Shown one piece after another: positions 24,840 through 32,598 of a stretch of DNA of 64,000 bases. The notes below the pieces were generated by a model that saw only the letters and a list, made by a program, of their open reading frames with translations, had not been told where the DNA came from and searched no databases. Source of the stretch: Amycolatopsis camponoti (GTDB lineage Bacteria; Actinomycetota; Actinomycetes; Mycobacteriales; Pseudonocardiaceae); the NCBI RefSeq assembly GCF_902497555.1, contig NZ_CABVGP010000002.1:880501-944500 (forward strand). The letters run 5' to 3'. Every line of letters begins with the position of its first letter. The stretch's first letter is position 1. Made by a program: the position numbers and the translations under genes.

Positions 24840-25250
24840 GCGGCGGTGCTCGGTCGGTTGATCGGCTCGGGCGCGGCTGGGCTGCCGGGTGAGGTTGGCC
24901 GCGGCTCGGCTCGGGATGGGATGGCTCGGCGGGGTTGGCCTGGGGTTGGCTCGCTGGTTGTGGCGGATCGAGCGGGCGCGAGGTGGCTGGGGTTGGGATC
25001 GTCGACCAGATGCTGGCCGGGGTTGGGGTCGCCAGCTTGGCGCTGGCTTGGGTTGAGTTAGACGACAGCGGAGGATCGGGCGGGTTCGGTCGCGTGGGAC
25101 GCTGCTGTCGCGGCTCGATTGGGTTGGGCTGGAGTCGGTTGGGTTTGGACACCGGTCGGGGCTGGCTCCGGTGGGGATGGTTGTGCGATCGCTGGATGGG
25201 TGGACGCGCGCGGTGTGGCTCCGGCAACCTCGCTATGACCGCCGCGGCGT
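24840..25250. other. G-rich low-complexity gene-free region
   Basis: About 410 bases hold no recognisable gene. The + strand is strongly G-biased with recurring words such as GGGGTTGG, GGTTGGG and GGCTCGG; runs such as those near 24932-25030 could form G-quadruplexes. The minus strand reads as a Pro/Gln-rich open frame, which I take as a composition artefact. Confidence 0.5.
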
Positions 25251-25298
25251 GTGAGGTACGGCGCGAAATACCCTCGGCCCGTAGCCGTTGAACCCGAC

Positions 25299-26357
25299 AT
25301 GGGTGGTGCGGATCACGAGACCGATGTCGTGGTGATCGGGGCGGGGCAGGCCGGACTCTCGGCCGCCTATCATCTGCGGCGGGCCGGGTTTGGCAACCGG
25401 TCCGGGTTCGTTGTGCTCGATCATGGGAAACGGGCTGGGGGCGCGTGGCAGTACCGGTGGCCCTCCCTCGTGCTCGGGAAGGTGCACGGCATCTACGACC
25501 TGCCCGGCATGGCCTTCGGCAGCCCGGACGTGACGCGTCCCGCCTCCGAAGTCGTCTCGGAGTACTTCGCTCGCTTCGAAAGCGTCTATGACCTCCCGGT
25601 CTTCAGGCCCGTTGACGTCCAGTCCGTGACGCGCGCGGGGGAGCGGCTGGTGGTTTCGAGCCCGGCCGAGTCCTGGGCCGCTCGGGCCGTGATCAGTGCG
25701 ACCGGTACCTGGGATCGGCCCTTCTGGCCGCGCTACCCCGGCCAAGAGACCTTCGCCGGGCGTCAGGTGCACACCGCGGACTACGCCGGCCCCGAAGACT
25801 TTCGTGGGCAGCGGGTTGTCGTGGTCGGGGGTGGGGCCTCCGCCGTTCAGTTACTCATGGAGTTCGCCCCGCTCGCTCGCGCGACGGCGTGGGTGACACG
25901 GCGCCCGCTCGTGTGGCGCGACGAGCCGTTCAGTGAGAACTGGGGACGCGACGCCGTCGCGAAGGTCGATGAGCGGGTGCGGGCCGGGCTGGCGCCGGAG
26001 AGCGTTGTGAGCGTGACCGATCTCGCCGTGACGCCGGAAGTGCGCGCCGCACGCGCCGCCGGGATCCTCGAGCGGCGGCCGATGTTCGAGCGCATCACGC
26101 CCGACGGGGTCGTCTGGGCGGACGGCTCTCGCTTCGACGCCGACGTCATCCTCTGGGCGACCGGGTTCCGCGCGGCGATCGACCACCTCGCGCCGCTGCA
26201 CGTCCGCGAACCCGGGGGCGGGATCCGGATGGACGGGACTCGCGTGGTGCGTGAACCGCGGCTGCACCTCGTGGGGTACGGGCCCTCGGCGAGCACGGTC
26301 GGGGCGAACCGGGCGGGGCGCGCGGCGGTCGCCGAGATCAAGAAGCTGCTGGGTTGA
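25299..26357 (+). CDS. Flavin-containing monooxygenase-like oxidoreductase
   Basis: A 352-residue two-dinucleotide-binding flavoprotein. The FAD motif GAGQAG is at 14-19 and a second Rossmann motif (VVVVGGGASAVQ) lies near residue 175, for NAD(P)H. The C-terminal DVILWATGFRAAIDHL is typical of FMO/Baeyer-Villiger relatives and putrescine- or indole-type monooxygenases. The substrate is not inferable. ATG 25299 was chosen; GTG 25251 would add 16 residues. It stands alone between two gene-free stretches. Confidence 0.8.
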   Translation: MGGADHETDVVVIGAGQAGLSAAYHLRRAGFGNRSGFVVLDHGKRAGGAWQYRWPSLVLGKVHGIYDLPGMAFGSPDVTRPASEVVSEYFARFESVYDLPVFRPVDVQSVTRAGERLVVSSPAESWAARAVISATGTWDRPFWPRYPGQETFAGRQVHTADYAGPEDFRGQRVVVVGGGASAVQLLMEFAPLARATAWVTRRPLVWRDEPFSENWGRDAVAKVDERVRAGLAPESVVSVTDLAVTPEVRAARAAGILERRPMFERITPDGVVWADGSRFDADVILWATGFRAAIDHLAPLHVREPGGGIRMDGTRVVREPRLHLVGYGPSASTVGANRAGRAAVAEIKKLLG

Positions 26358-26437
26358 GGTCATACATCCGAAGCTACCCGAACACCTGTGCGATGGTCAT
26401 CGCTGGATCGGGTGAGATCAAGAGCCGGTGCGCGGCG

Positions 26438-26465
26438 AAATTTTCCTTGTGAAATAAAGGAAATT
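26438..26465 (+). terminator. AT-rich hairpin after the monooxygenase gene
   Basis: AATTTTCCTT and AAGGAAATT form a 9-bp stem with one bulged base around a short loop. It lies 80 nt after the stop, in the 425-nt gap before the phosphoesterase gene. Confidence 0.4.
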
Positions 26466-26485
26466 GACGCGCGGGGATGGGCGCT

Positions 26486-26528
26486 GCCCCCGGTTTCCAC
26501 GCTACCCGAGACCACCGACAAAACCGGA
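26486..26528. repeat. Dispersed intergenic repeat, copy B
   Basis: Second copy of the element at 15871-15914. In this copy CCGGTTT (26490-26496) can pair with AAACCGG (26521-26527) to make a 7-bp stem enclosing the conserved TTCCACGCTA and CACCGACAA words. Confidence 0.6.
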
Positions 26529-26664
26529 GGAAGCCGGGAAAGGTCGGGGCTCTGCGGTACTCATCCCGGTGCACGGGGCAGTGCTCCGATCACCGGGAAC
26601 CGCTCTGAGCAGCGAAGATCAGCGCAAACTCACCCTCTTGACCGATTCAACGGCAAGACACGTC

Positions 26665-26720
26665 TTGTCAGCCGAAACCGGTCACCGATACAGTCCGCTT
26701 AGTTAGGAAACTTTCCTAAC
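26665..26720 (+). promoter_or_regulatory. Promoter with a 19-bp palindromic operator at the start site
   Basis: TTGTCA (26665-26670) and TACAGT (26689-26694) are spaced by 18 nt, which puts transcription start near 26701. The perfect palindrome GTTAGGAAACTTTCCTAAC (26702-26720; 9-bp arms, one central base) begins right there, an ideal repressor position. From memory, very similar words occur upstream of secreted hydrolases in actinomycetes. Confidence 0.65.
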
Positions 26721-26782
26721 AGTTCAACTCTCGTTCACCGACGCCGCAGCCCAGCCACCGCCAGGCCCAGAAGGAGCGCGAC

Positions 26783-28384
26783 GTGCCGTCGACCCGCCTA
26801 CGAACATTCACCCGCCTCACCCCCGTGGTGGCCGCGATCACGCTGCTGCCCGGCGCGATCGCCGCGGCCAGTACCCCGCAAGCCGATGTCCTGCTCTCCC
26901 AAGGGAAACCGGTCGCGACGTCCACCGTCGAGAGCTCGTCCTACGCCGGGACCAAAGCCGTCGACGGCAGTACCACCACCCGGTGGGCCAGCGTCGAAGG
27001 CGCCGATCCGCAGTGGCTGCGGATCGACCTCGGCCAGTCCGCCGCGATCCACCGCGTCCTCCTCAACTGGGAAGCCGCCTACGCCAAGAAGTACCGCATC
27101 GAAGTCTCCGACGACGGCACGAACTTCACCACCGCTAGCACCGTCGACGCCGGGGACGGCAAGACCGACGACCTCACCGTGAACGCCCACGGCCGGTACG
27201 TGCGCTTCGTCGGCGTCACCCGCGCGACGAGCTACGGCTACTCCCTCTGGGAGATGCAGGTCTTCGGCTCCACGGACTCCTCCGGCGACACCCAGGCCCC
27301 GACCACCCCGGCCGGCCTCACCGCGGGCACGACCACCGCCACCAGCGCCGCCCTGACGTGGAGCGCCGCCACGGACAACGTCGGCGTCGCCGGGTACGAC
27401 ATCCTGCGCGACGGGACCGCCGTCGCCACCAGCGCGACCCCGTCCTACACCGACAGCGGCCTCACGCCCGACACCAGCTACTCCTACGCCGTCCGCGCCC
27501 GCGACGCCGCCGGCAACGTCTCGGGCAGCAGCACCCCGGTCACCGTGAAGACCAAGGCGGGCAGCGGAACGAGCTTCGTCCTGGCCGCGGCCGGTGACAT
27601 CGCCGAACGCTGCACCTCGAGCAGCTCGAGCTGCGCCCACGTGAAGACCGCGAAACTCGTCGACGCGATGAAGCCCGCGGCCGTGATCACCATGGGCGAC
27701 AACCAGTACGACGACGCCCACCTCTCGGACTTCAAGTCCTACTACGACAAGACGTGGGGCAAGTTCAAGACCATCACCCACCCGATCCCGGGCAACCACG
27801 AGTCCTACGACGACACTCCGTTCAAGGGCTACGAGGACTACTTCGGCGCCATCGCCAAGCCGCAGGGAAAGCGGTACTACAGCTGGGAGATGGGCAACTG
27901 GCACTTCATCGCCCTCGACTCCAACGACTTCGTCACCCACGACGACTTCGCCGAGCCGCCCCAGATCACCTGGCTCAAGCAGGACCTGGCCAAGAACACC
28001 AAGGGCTGCGTCGCCGCCTACTACCACCACCCGCGGTGGAGCTCCGGTGACCACGGCGACAACCCCGACAGCACCGAGCTGTGGAACATCATGACCGCGA
28101 ACAAGGTCGATCTCGTCCTCAACGGCCACGACCACGACTACGAGCGGTTCGTCCCGCAGAACGCCGACGGCAAGGCGGATGGAGGAGGCCCCGTCGAGAT
28201 CGTCGGCGGCTCCGGGGGCGCGAACCTCTACGACCTGAGCCCGGCGCACCAGACGACCGCCAAGCTGCTCAAGACCTTCGGCGTCCTGAAGCTGTCGATG
28301 ACGGACACGTCGTTCCAGTCGCAGCTCATCGGCGTCGACGGCAAGGTCCTCGACAGCAGCCCGACCTACACCTGCCACCGGTAG
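26783..28384 (+). CDS. Secreted metallophosphoesterase with discoidin and FN3 domains
   Basis: The 533-residue protein has a signal peptide (about residues 1-29), an F5/8 type C (discoidin) carbohydrate-binding domain (about 35-162), a fibronectin type III domain (about 170-262) and a calcineurin-like phosphoesterase domain (268-530). Metal-binding motifs GDN (305-307), GNHE (337-340) and GHDHD (448-452) are intact. It probably dephosphorylates extracellular polymer-bound phosphate esters while attached to a glycan. The GTG start follows AAGGAG. The MFS and propeller genes follow closely, suggesting one operon. Confidence 0.88.
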   Translation: MPSTRLRTFTRLTPVVAAITLLPGAIAAASTPQADVLLSQGKPVATSTVESSSYAGTKAVDGSTTTRWASVEGADPQWLRIDLGQSAAIHRVLLNWEAAYAKKYRIEVSDDGTNFTTASTVDAGDGKTDDLTVNAHGRYVRFVGVTRATSYGYSLWEMQVFGSTDSSGDTQAPTTPAGLTAGTTTATSAALTWSAATDNVGVAGYDILRDGTAVATSATPSYTDSGLTPDTSYSYAVRARDAAGNVSGSSTPVTVKTKAGSGTSFVLAAAGDIAERCTSSSSSCAHVKTAKLVDAMKPAAVITMGDNQYDDAHLSDFKSYYDKTWGKFKTITHPIPGNHESYDDTPFKGYEDYFGAIAKPQGKRYYSWEMGNWHFIALDSNDFVTHDDFAEPPQITWLKQDLAKNTKGCVAAYYHHPRWSSGDHGDNPDSTELWNIMTANKVDLVLNGHDHDYERFVPQNADGKADGGGPVEIVGGSGGANLYDLSPAHQTTAKLLKTFGVLKLSMTDTSFQSQLIGVDGKVLDSSPTYTCHR

Positions 28385-28391
28385 GAGCGGC

Positions 28392-29624
28392 ATGTACATC
28401 GCGGCAAGCCGTACCTCGGACCTGGCGGCGGGCACCGACCGGAAACCGGCCCTGAAGAGAGTCTCCGCCAACGTGGTGGCGCTCGGCATGGTCAGCTTGG
28501 TCACCGATGTCTCCTCGGAGATGGTCACCGCCGTCCTCCCGCTCTACCTGGTGCTCGGCCTCGGCCTGAACCCGGTGCAGTTCGGGCTGCTCGACGGGCT
28601 CTACGCGGGCGCCACCGCCCTCGTGCGGGTGCTCGGCGGGCACCTGGCCGACCGGTGGCGGCGGCTCAAGGCCGTCGCCGGGTTCGGGTACGGCTTGTCC
28701 GCAGTGTGCAAGCTCGGCCTGGTCGCGGCCGGCTCGTCGGTCGCGGCGATCGGCGTAGTCCTCGCCGCCGACCGCACCGGCAAAGGGCTGCGCACCGCCC
28801 CGCGTGACGCCCTGATCTCGCTCAGCAGCACGCCGGACGCGCTCGGCCGGTCGTTCGGCGTGCACCGCGCCCTCGACACCGTCGGCGCGTTCCTCGGTCC
28901 CCTGGTCGCGATGGCCGTGCTCGCGCTGAGCCTGGGCAGCTACACGAGCGTGTTCTTCACCAGCTTCTGCGTCGCGGCGATCGCCGTGCTGCTGCTCGCC
29001 CTCTTCGTCCGGGACCACTCCGGGAACGTCGACCGCGCCGCGGTGTCGCTGCGCAGGGCGGCCGGTCTCCTCAGGCAGAACGACTTCCGGCGTGTGACGC
29101 TCTGGGCCGCGTTGCTGGGCCTGGTGACGGTCGGCGACTCGTTCGTCTACCTCGTCCTGCAGCGGCGCTGGGAGATCGCGGCGACGTTCTTCCCGCTGTT
29201 GCCGCTGGGCACCGCCGGGGTCTACCTCGTCCTGGCCGTGCCGCTCGGCAAGCTCGCCGACCGGGTCGGGCGGTGGCCGGTGTTCCTCGGCGGCCACGGC
29301 GCGTTGTGCCTGGCGCTGGTCCTGCTGTGCGGGCCGCAGGCGGGGATCTGGCTCGCCGTCGTCGCGCTCAGCCTGCACGGCGTCTTCTACGCGGCCACCG
29401 ACGGCGTCCTCATGGCCGCCGCCGGCCCGCTCATCCCGCGTGACCTCCGGGCCACCGGGATGGCCGTCGTGCAGACCGGGCAGGCCGTGGCCCGCATGCT
29501 TTCGTCCGTCCTCTTCGGACTGGCCTGGACGCTCTGGGACCTGCGGCCCGCGGTGCTCGTCGCCGCGGTCTGCCTGGCCGTGGTCGCCCTCGCCGCCGCT
29601 CTCGTGAAACCGGTGCGCCCGTGA
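28392..29624 (+). CDS. MFS transporter
   Basis: A 410-residue membrane protein with about twelve helices and the MFS loop motif GGHLADRWRRLK (about residues 77-88), repeated in the second half as GKLADRVGRWP. The N-terminal helix with TDVSSEMVTAVLPLYL is typical of a drug/proton or sugar-phosphate-like MFS group. It starts 7 nt after the phosphoesterase gene and its stop overlaps the next GTG. The substrate is unknown; it might export or import the product of the phosphoesterase. Confidence 0.85.
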   Translation: MYIAASRTSDLAAGTDRKPALKRVSANVVALGMVSLVTDVSSEMVTAVLPLYLVLGLGLNPVQFGLLDGLYAGATALVRVLGGHLADRWRRLKAVAGFGYGLSAVCKLGLVAAGSSVAAIGVVLAADRTGKGLRTAPRDALISLSSTPDALGRSFGVHRALDTVGAFLGPLVAMAVLALSLGSYTSVFFTSFCVAAIAVLLLALFVRDHSGNVDRAAVSLRRAAGLLRQNDFRRVTLWAALLGLVTVGDSFVYLVLQRRWEIAATFFPLLPLGTAGVYLVLAVPLGKLADRVGRWPVFLGGHGALCLALVLLCGPQAGIWLAVVALSLHGVFYAATDGVLMAAAGPLIPRDLRATGMAVVQTGQAVARMLSSVLFGLAWTLWDLRPAVLVAAVCLAVVALAAALVKPVRP

Positions 29625-30565
29625 AGAAACTCGTCCTCGCCCTGCTCGGCACGGTGCTCCTGATCGCCGCGGCCGTCGTCTACACCGTCAGCGCCCGCCA
29701 CGACACGGCGGACGCCGAACCCGCCGCCCAGCTCACGCTGAGCCCCGGTCAGCTGCTGTTCCGCGACACCGCCACCGGCCGCGTCGGCGCCGTCCCGCTC
29801 GCCGAAACCGGGAAGAAACCCGAGCTCAGCGGCCTGAAGTGCGATCGCTTCGCGGTGGCGAAGCAGACCGCGTTGTGCCTGGCCGTTCGGCCGGGGACGC
29901 TCCCGGCGGTGACCGACGTCCTCGTCCTCGACGACCACCTGGCCGTCCGCCACACCGAGTCCCTGCCCGGCACGCCGAGCCGCGCCCGGGTGTCCCCGGA
30001 CGGCAAGCGCGTCTACTGGACGCTGTTCGTCACCGGCGACTCGTACGCGCAGACCGGCTTTTCGACGCGCGCCGGGCTGTACGAGGTCGACACCGGGCGG
30101 CTCGTCAAGACGATCGAAGAGCTGCCGGTCTTCAAGGACGACCAGCGGTACTTCGCCCCGGACGTCAACTACTGGGGCATCACGTTCGCCCCGGACGGCA
30201 ACCGCTTCTACGCGACCCTCGGCAGCAAGGGACAGACCTACCTCGTCGAAGCCGACTACCGGCGCTACCGCGGGAAGACGCTCCGGGAGAACGTCGAATG
30301 CCCGTCGCTGTCCCCGGACGCCACCCGCGTCGCCTTCAAGAAGAAGGTGGGCGAAGGGGTCTGGCGGCTGTCGGTCCTCGACCTGAAGACGATGAAGGAA
30401 ACCGAGCTGGCGGAACAGAAGAGCGTGGACGACCAGGCGCTGTGGCAGGACGACCACACGATCCTCTACGGGCTCGACAACGCCGTCTGGGCGGTCCCGG
30501 CGGACGGCTCCGGCGCGCCGCGGAAGCTGGCCGAGAACGCCGCGTCGCCGGCCGTCACGGGGTGA
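29621..30565 (+). CDS. Membrane-anchored TolB-like beta-propeller protein
   Basis: A 314-residue protein with an N-terminal membrane anchor (about residues 4-24) and an extracytoplasmic domain of WD40/TolB-type beta-propeller repeats, seen as repeated SPDGKRVYW, APDGNRFYA and SPDATRVAF segments. Its function is unknown; such domains usually bind other proteins. GTG 29621 overlaps the MFS stop (GTGA). The end overlaps the convergent TetR gene by 11 nt. Confidence 0.7.
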   Translation: MKKLVLALLGTVLLIAAAVVYTVSARHDTADAEPAAQLTLSPGQLLFRDTATGRVGAVPLAETGKKPELSGLKCDRFAVAKQTALCLAVRPGTLPAVTDVLVLDDHLAVRHTESLPGTPSRARVSPDGKRVYWTLFVTGDSYAQTGFSTRAGLYEVDTGRLVKTIEELPVFKDDQRYFAPDVNYWGITFAPDGNRFYATLGSKGQTYLVEADYRRYRGKTLRENVECPSLSPDATRVAFKKKVGEGVWRLSVLDLKTMKETELAEQKSVDDQALWQDDHTILYGLDNAVWAVPADGSGAPRKLAENAASPAVTG

Positions 30566-31127
30566 CGCCGACCGCCGCGAACAACGTCCGCACGGCGAGG
30601 TCGCGCAGCTCTTCCTGGGTGACCGTCGGCTGGTCGAGCCACTCGAGGATCATCGTCGCGACGAAGGTGAGCCAGCCCCGCACGGCCAGGCGGGTGACCT
30701 CGGTGATGGGGGTCAGCACGCTCACCGCGTCCAGGATGCGGGCGGCGTTCGCGGCCATCCCGGACTCGCGGATCTCCTGGATCTCGCGGTCGGCGCCGCT
30801 CGCGGCGCGGTGCACGATCCGGTAGCCGTCGGGGTGCGTGCGCGCGAATTCGAGGTACACGTCGAGCCCGGCCCGCAGCTGCTCCGCCACGGGCAGCGCC
30901 GGGTCGGGCTCGCTCATCGCCAGCAGCTGGTCGCGTTGCGCGCGGACGATCGAAGCGAAGAAGTCCTTCTTCGTCGGGAAGTAGTGGTAGAGCAGGCCGC
31001 GGGAGACCTGCGCGATCTCGGCGACCTCTTCGATCCACACCTCGTCGTACGGCCGCTTCGCGAACAACCCGGCCCCGATCGCCAAGAGCTGCTCGCGCCG
31101 CTGCTCGGTGCTCAGCCTCGTCCGCAT
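30555..31127 (-). CDS. TetR-family repressor, divergent from the P450 gene
   Basis: A 190-residue TetR protein with the N-terminal helix-turn-helix (about residues 10-52, including ISRGLLYHYFPTKKDFF-like sequence) and a ligand-binding C-terminal domain. It is divergent from a CYP102-like P450, the same arrangement as the BM3R1 repressor and P450 BM3 in Bacillus megaterium, so it probably represses the P450 and responds to a fatty acid or similar lipophile. Candidate operators are the repeats at 31141-31191. ATG 31127 is the start. Confidence 0.85.
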   Translation of the reverse strand: MRTRLSTEQRREQLLAIGAGLFAKRPYDEVWIEEVAEIAQVSRGLLYHYFPTKKDFFASIVRAQRDQLLAMSEPDPALPVAEQLRAGLDVYLEFARTHPDGYRIVHRAASGADREIQEIRESGMAANAARILDAVSVLTPITEVTRLAVRGWLTFVATMILEWLDQPTVTQEELRDLAVRTLFAAVGVTP

Positions 31128-31140
31128 CCCCCGACCTTAC

Positions 31141-31191
31141 TTGACACGGGTTCAGTAGCGGGGGATCGTGACCCTATTGGATACGGGTTCA
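31141..31191 (+). promoter_or_regulatory. P450 promoter and tandem TetR operator candidates
   Basis: TTGACA (31141-31146) and GATCGT (31164-31169) fit -35/-10 boxes with 17-nt spacing. ACGGGTTCA is repeated at 31146-31154 and 31183-31191, 37 bp apart, each followed by RTA and a G run. The second copy lies in a dyad-like TTGG-N8-TCAA context. One copy overlaps the -35 box and the other lies just past +1. Confidence 0.55.
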
Positions 31192-31206
31192 ATAAGGGGT
31201 GACGCC

Positions 31207-32598
31207 GTGGACACCACCGGGCTTCCGCACCGGCCGGGCCGCCTGCCGGTGATCGGCGACCTGATCGGCGCCAACCCGCGCACGCCGCTGCAGGACACGC
31301 TGCGCATCGGCCGGCGACTGGGCCCGATCTTCACGCGCAAGGTCTTCGGGTTCGAGATCGTCTTCGTCGGCGGCGTCGACCTGGTCACCGAGCTGAACGA
31401 CGAGACGAAGTTCGGCAAGCACGTCGGCATGGGCATCGAGAACCTGCGCGCGCTCGCCGGTGACGGGCTGTTCACCGCCCACACCCACGAACCGAACTGG
31501 CGGCTCGCGCACGACATCCTGCAACCGGCGTTCTCCGCCGAGGCCATGCGCCGCTACCACCCGGTGATGCTGGACGTCGCCCGCGAGCTCATCGCGCGCT
31601 GGGACGCCGCGAGCGGACCGGTCGACGTCGCCGCCGACATGACGCGGCTGACGCTGGAGACGATCGGGCTCGCCGGCTTCGGCTACCGGTTCGGCTCGTT
31701 CGAGCGCAGCGAACCGCACCCGTTCGTCACGGCGATGATCCGCGCGCTGCGGTACGCGCAGCTGCAGAACGTCAAGCTCCCGTTCGTGCGACGCGCGTTC
31801 GCCGGGACGGCGGAGCGGAACCAGGCCGACATCGCGACCATGACCGGCCTGGTCGACGAGGTCATCGAAGCCCGTCGCCAGGACGGCGAGGAGAGCCGCG
31901 ACCTGCTCGGCCTGATGCTCACCGAGGGCCACCCGGAGACGGGGGAACGCCTGGACCCGGTGAACATCCGCAACCAGGCCATCACGTTCGTCGTCGCGGG
32001 CCACGAGACGACGTCCGGCGCGCTGTCGTTCGCGTTGTACTACCTGACGCGCCACCCCGAGCTGCTGGCGAAGGCCCGCGCCGAGGTCGACGCGGTGTGG
32101 GGCGACCGCGAGCCGGCGTTCTCGGACGTCGCGAAGCTGCGTTACGTGCGTCGCTGCCTCGACGAGGCGATGCGGCTCTGGCCGACCGCGCCGGGTTACT
32201 CGCGCGAAGCACGCGAAGACGTCGTGCTCGGCGGGAAGTACGCGATGCGCAAAGGCGACTGGGTGATCGTGCCGCTGCCCCTGGTGCACCGCGATCCCGC
32301 GGTCTGGCCGGACCCGGAGAAGTTCGACCCGGACCGCTTCGAGCCCGCCGCGGTGCGGAAGCGGCCGGCGCAGGCGTACAAGCCGTTCGGGACGGGCGAG
32401 CGCGCCTGCATCGGCCGTCAGTTCGCGCTGCACGAAGCCGTGCTGGCGCTGGGAATGGTGCTGCAGCGCTACGACTTCGACGTCGATCCGGCGTACGAAC
32501 TCGAGATCGTGGAGTCGCTGACGCTCAAGCCCAGCGGGTTCACGCTGCGGCCGCGCGTCCGGGCGAACCTAGGAACGCAGGTAGCGCACCTGACCTGA
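31207..32598 (+). CDS. Stand-alone CYP102-type cytochrome P450 (haem domain only)
   Basis: The 463-residue protein closely resembles the haem domain of P450 BM3. The I-helix AGHETT is at 264-269, the same numbering as BM3, the haem-ligand cysteine is C401 (FGTGERACIG), and the substrate-channel GDGLF ends at residue 89. It has ExxR (EAMR). The chain ends where BM3 would enter its diflavin reductase, so electrons must come from separate redox proteins. Fatty-acid hydroxylation is the family expectation. GTG 31207 is chosen because AAGGGG lies 8 nt upstream; GTG 31168 would fall inside the -10 box. The 3' end overlaps iolD by 30 nt. Confidence 0.88.
   Translation: MDTTGLPHRPGRLPVIGDLIGANPRTPLQDTLRIGRRLGPIFTRKVFGFEIVFVGGVDLVTELNDETKFGKHVGMGIENLRALAGDGLFTAHTHEPNWRLAHDILQPAFSAEAMRRYHPVMLDVARELIARWDAASGPVDVAADMTRLTLETIGLAGFGYRFGSFERSEPHPFVTAMIRALRYAQLQNVKLPFVRRAFAGTAERNQADIATMTGLVDEVIEARRQDGEESRDLLGLMLTEGHPETGERLDPVNIRNQAITFVVAGHETTSGALSFALYYLTRHPELLAKARAEVDAVWGDREPAFSDVAKLRYVRRCLDEAMRLWPTAPGYSREAREDVVLGGKYAMRKGDWVIVPLPLVHRDPAVWPDPEKFDPDRFEPAAVRKRPAQAYKPFGTGERACIGRQFALHEAVLALGMVLQRYDFDVDPAYELEIVESLTLKPSGFTLRPRVRANLGTQVAHLT

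Noticed and set aside
24496..25227. Pro-rich minus-strand frame in the G-rich region
   Set aside because: Runs into the GGDEF gene and is explained by the base composition of the opposite strand.
31168..31206. Upstream GTG start for the P450
   Set aside because: It would overlap the -10 box and the TetR site; GTG 31207 has a ribosome binding site.
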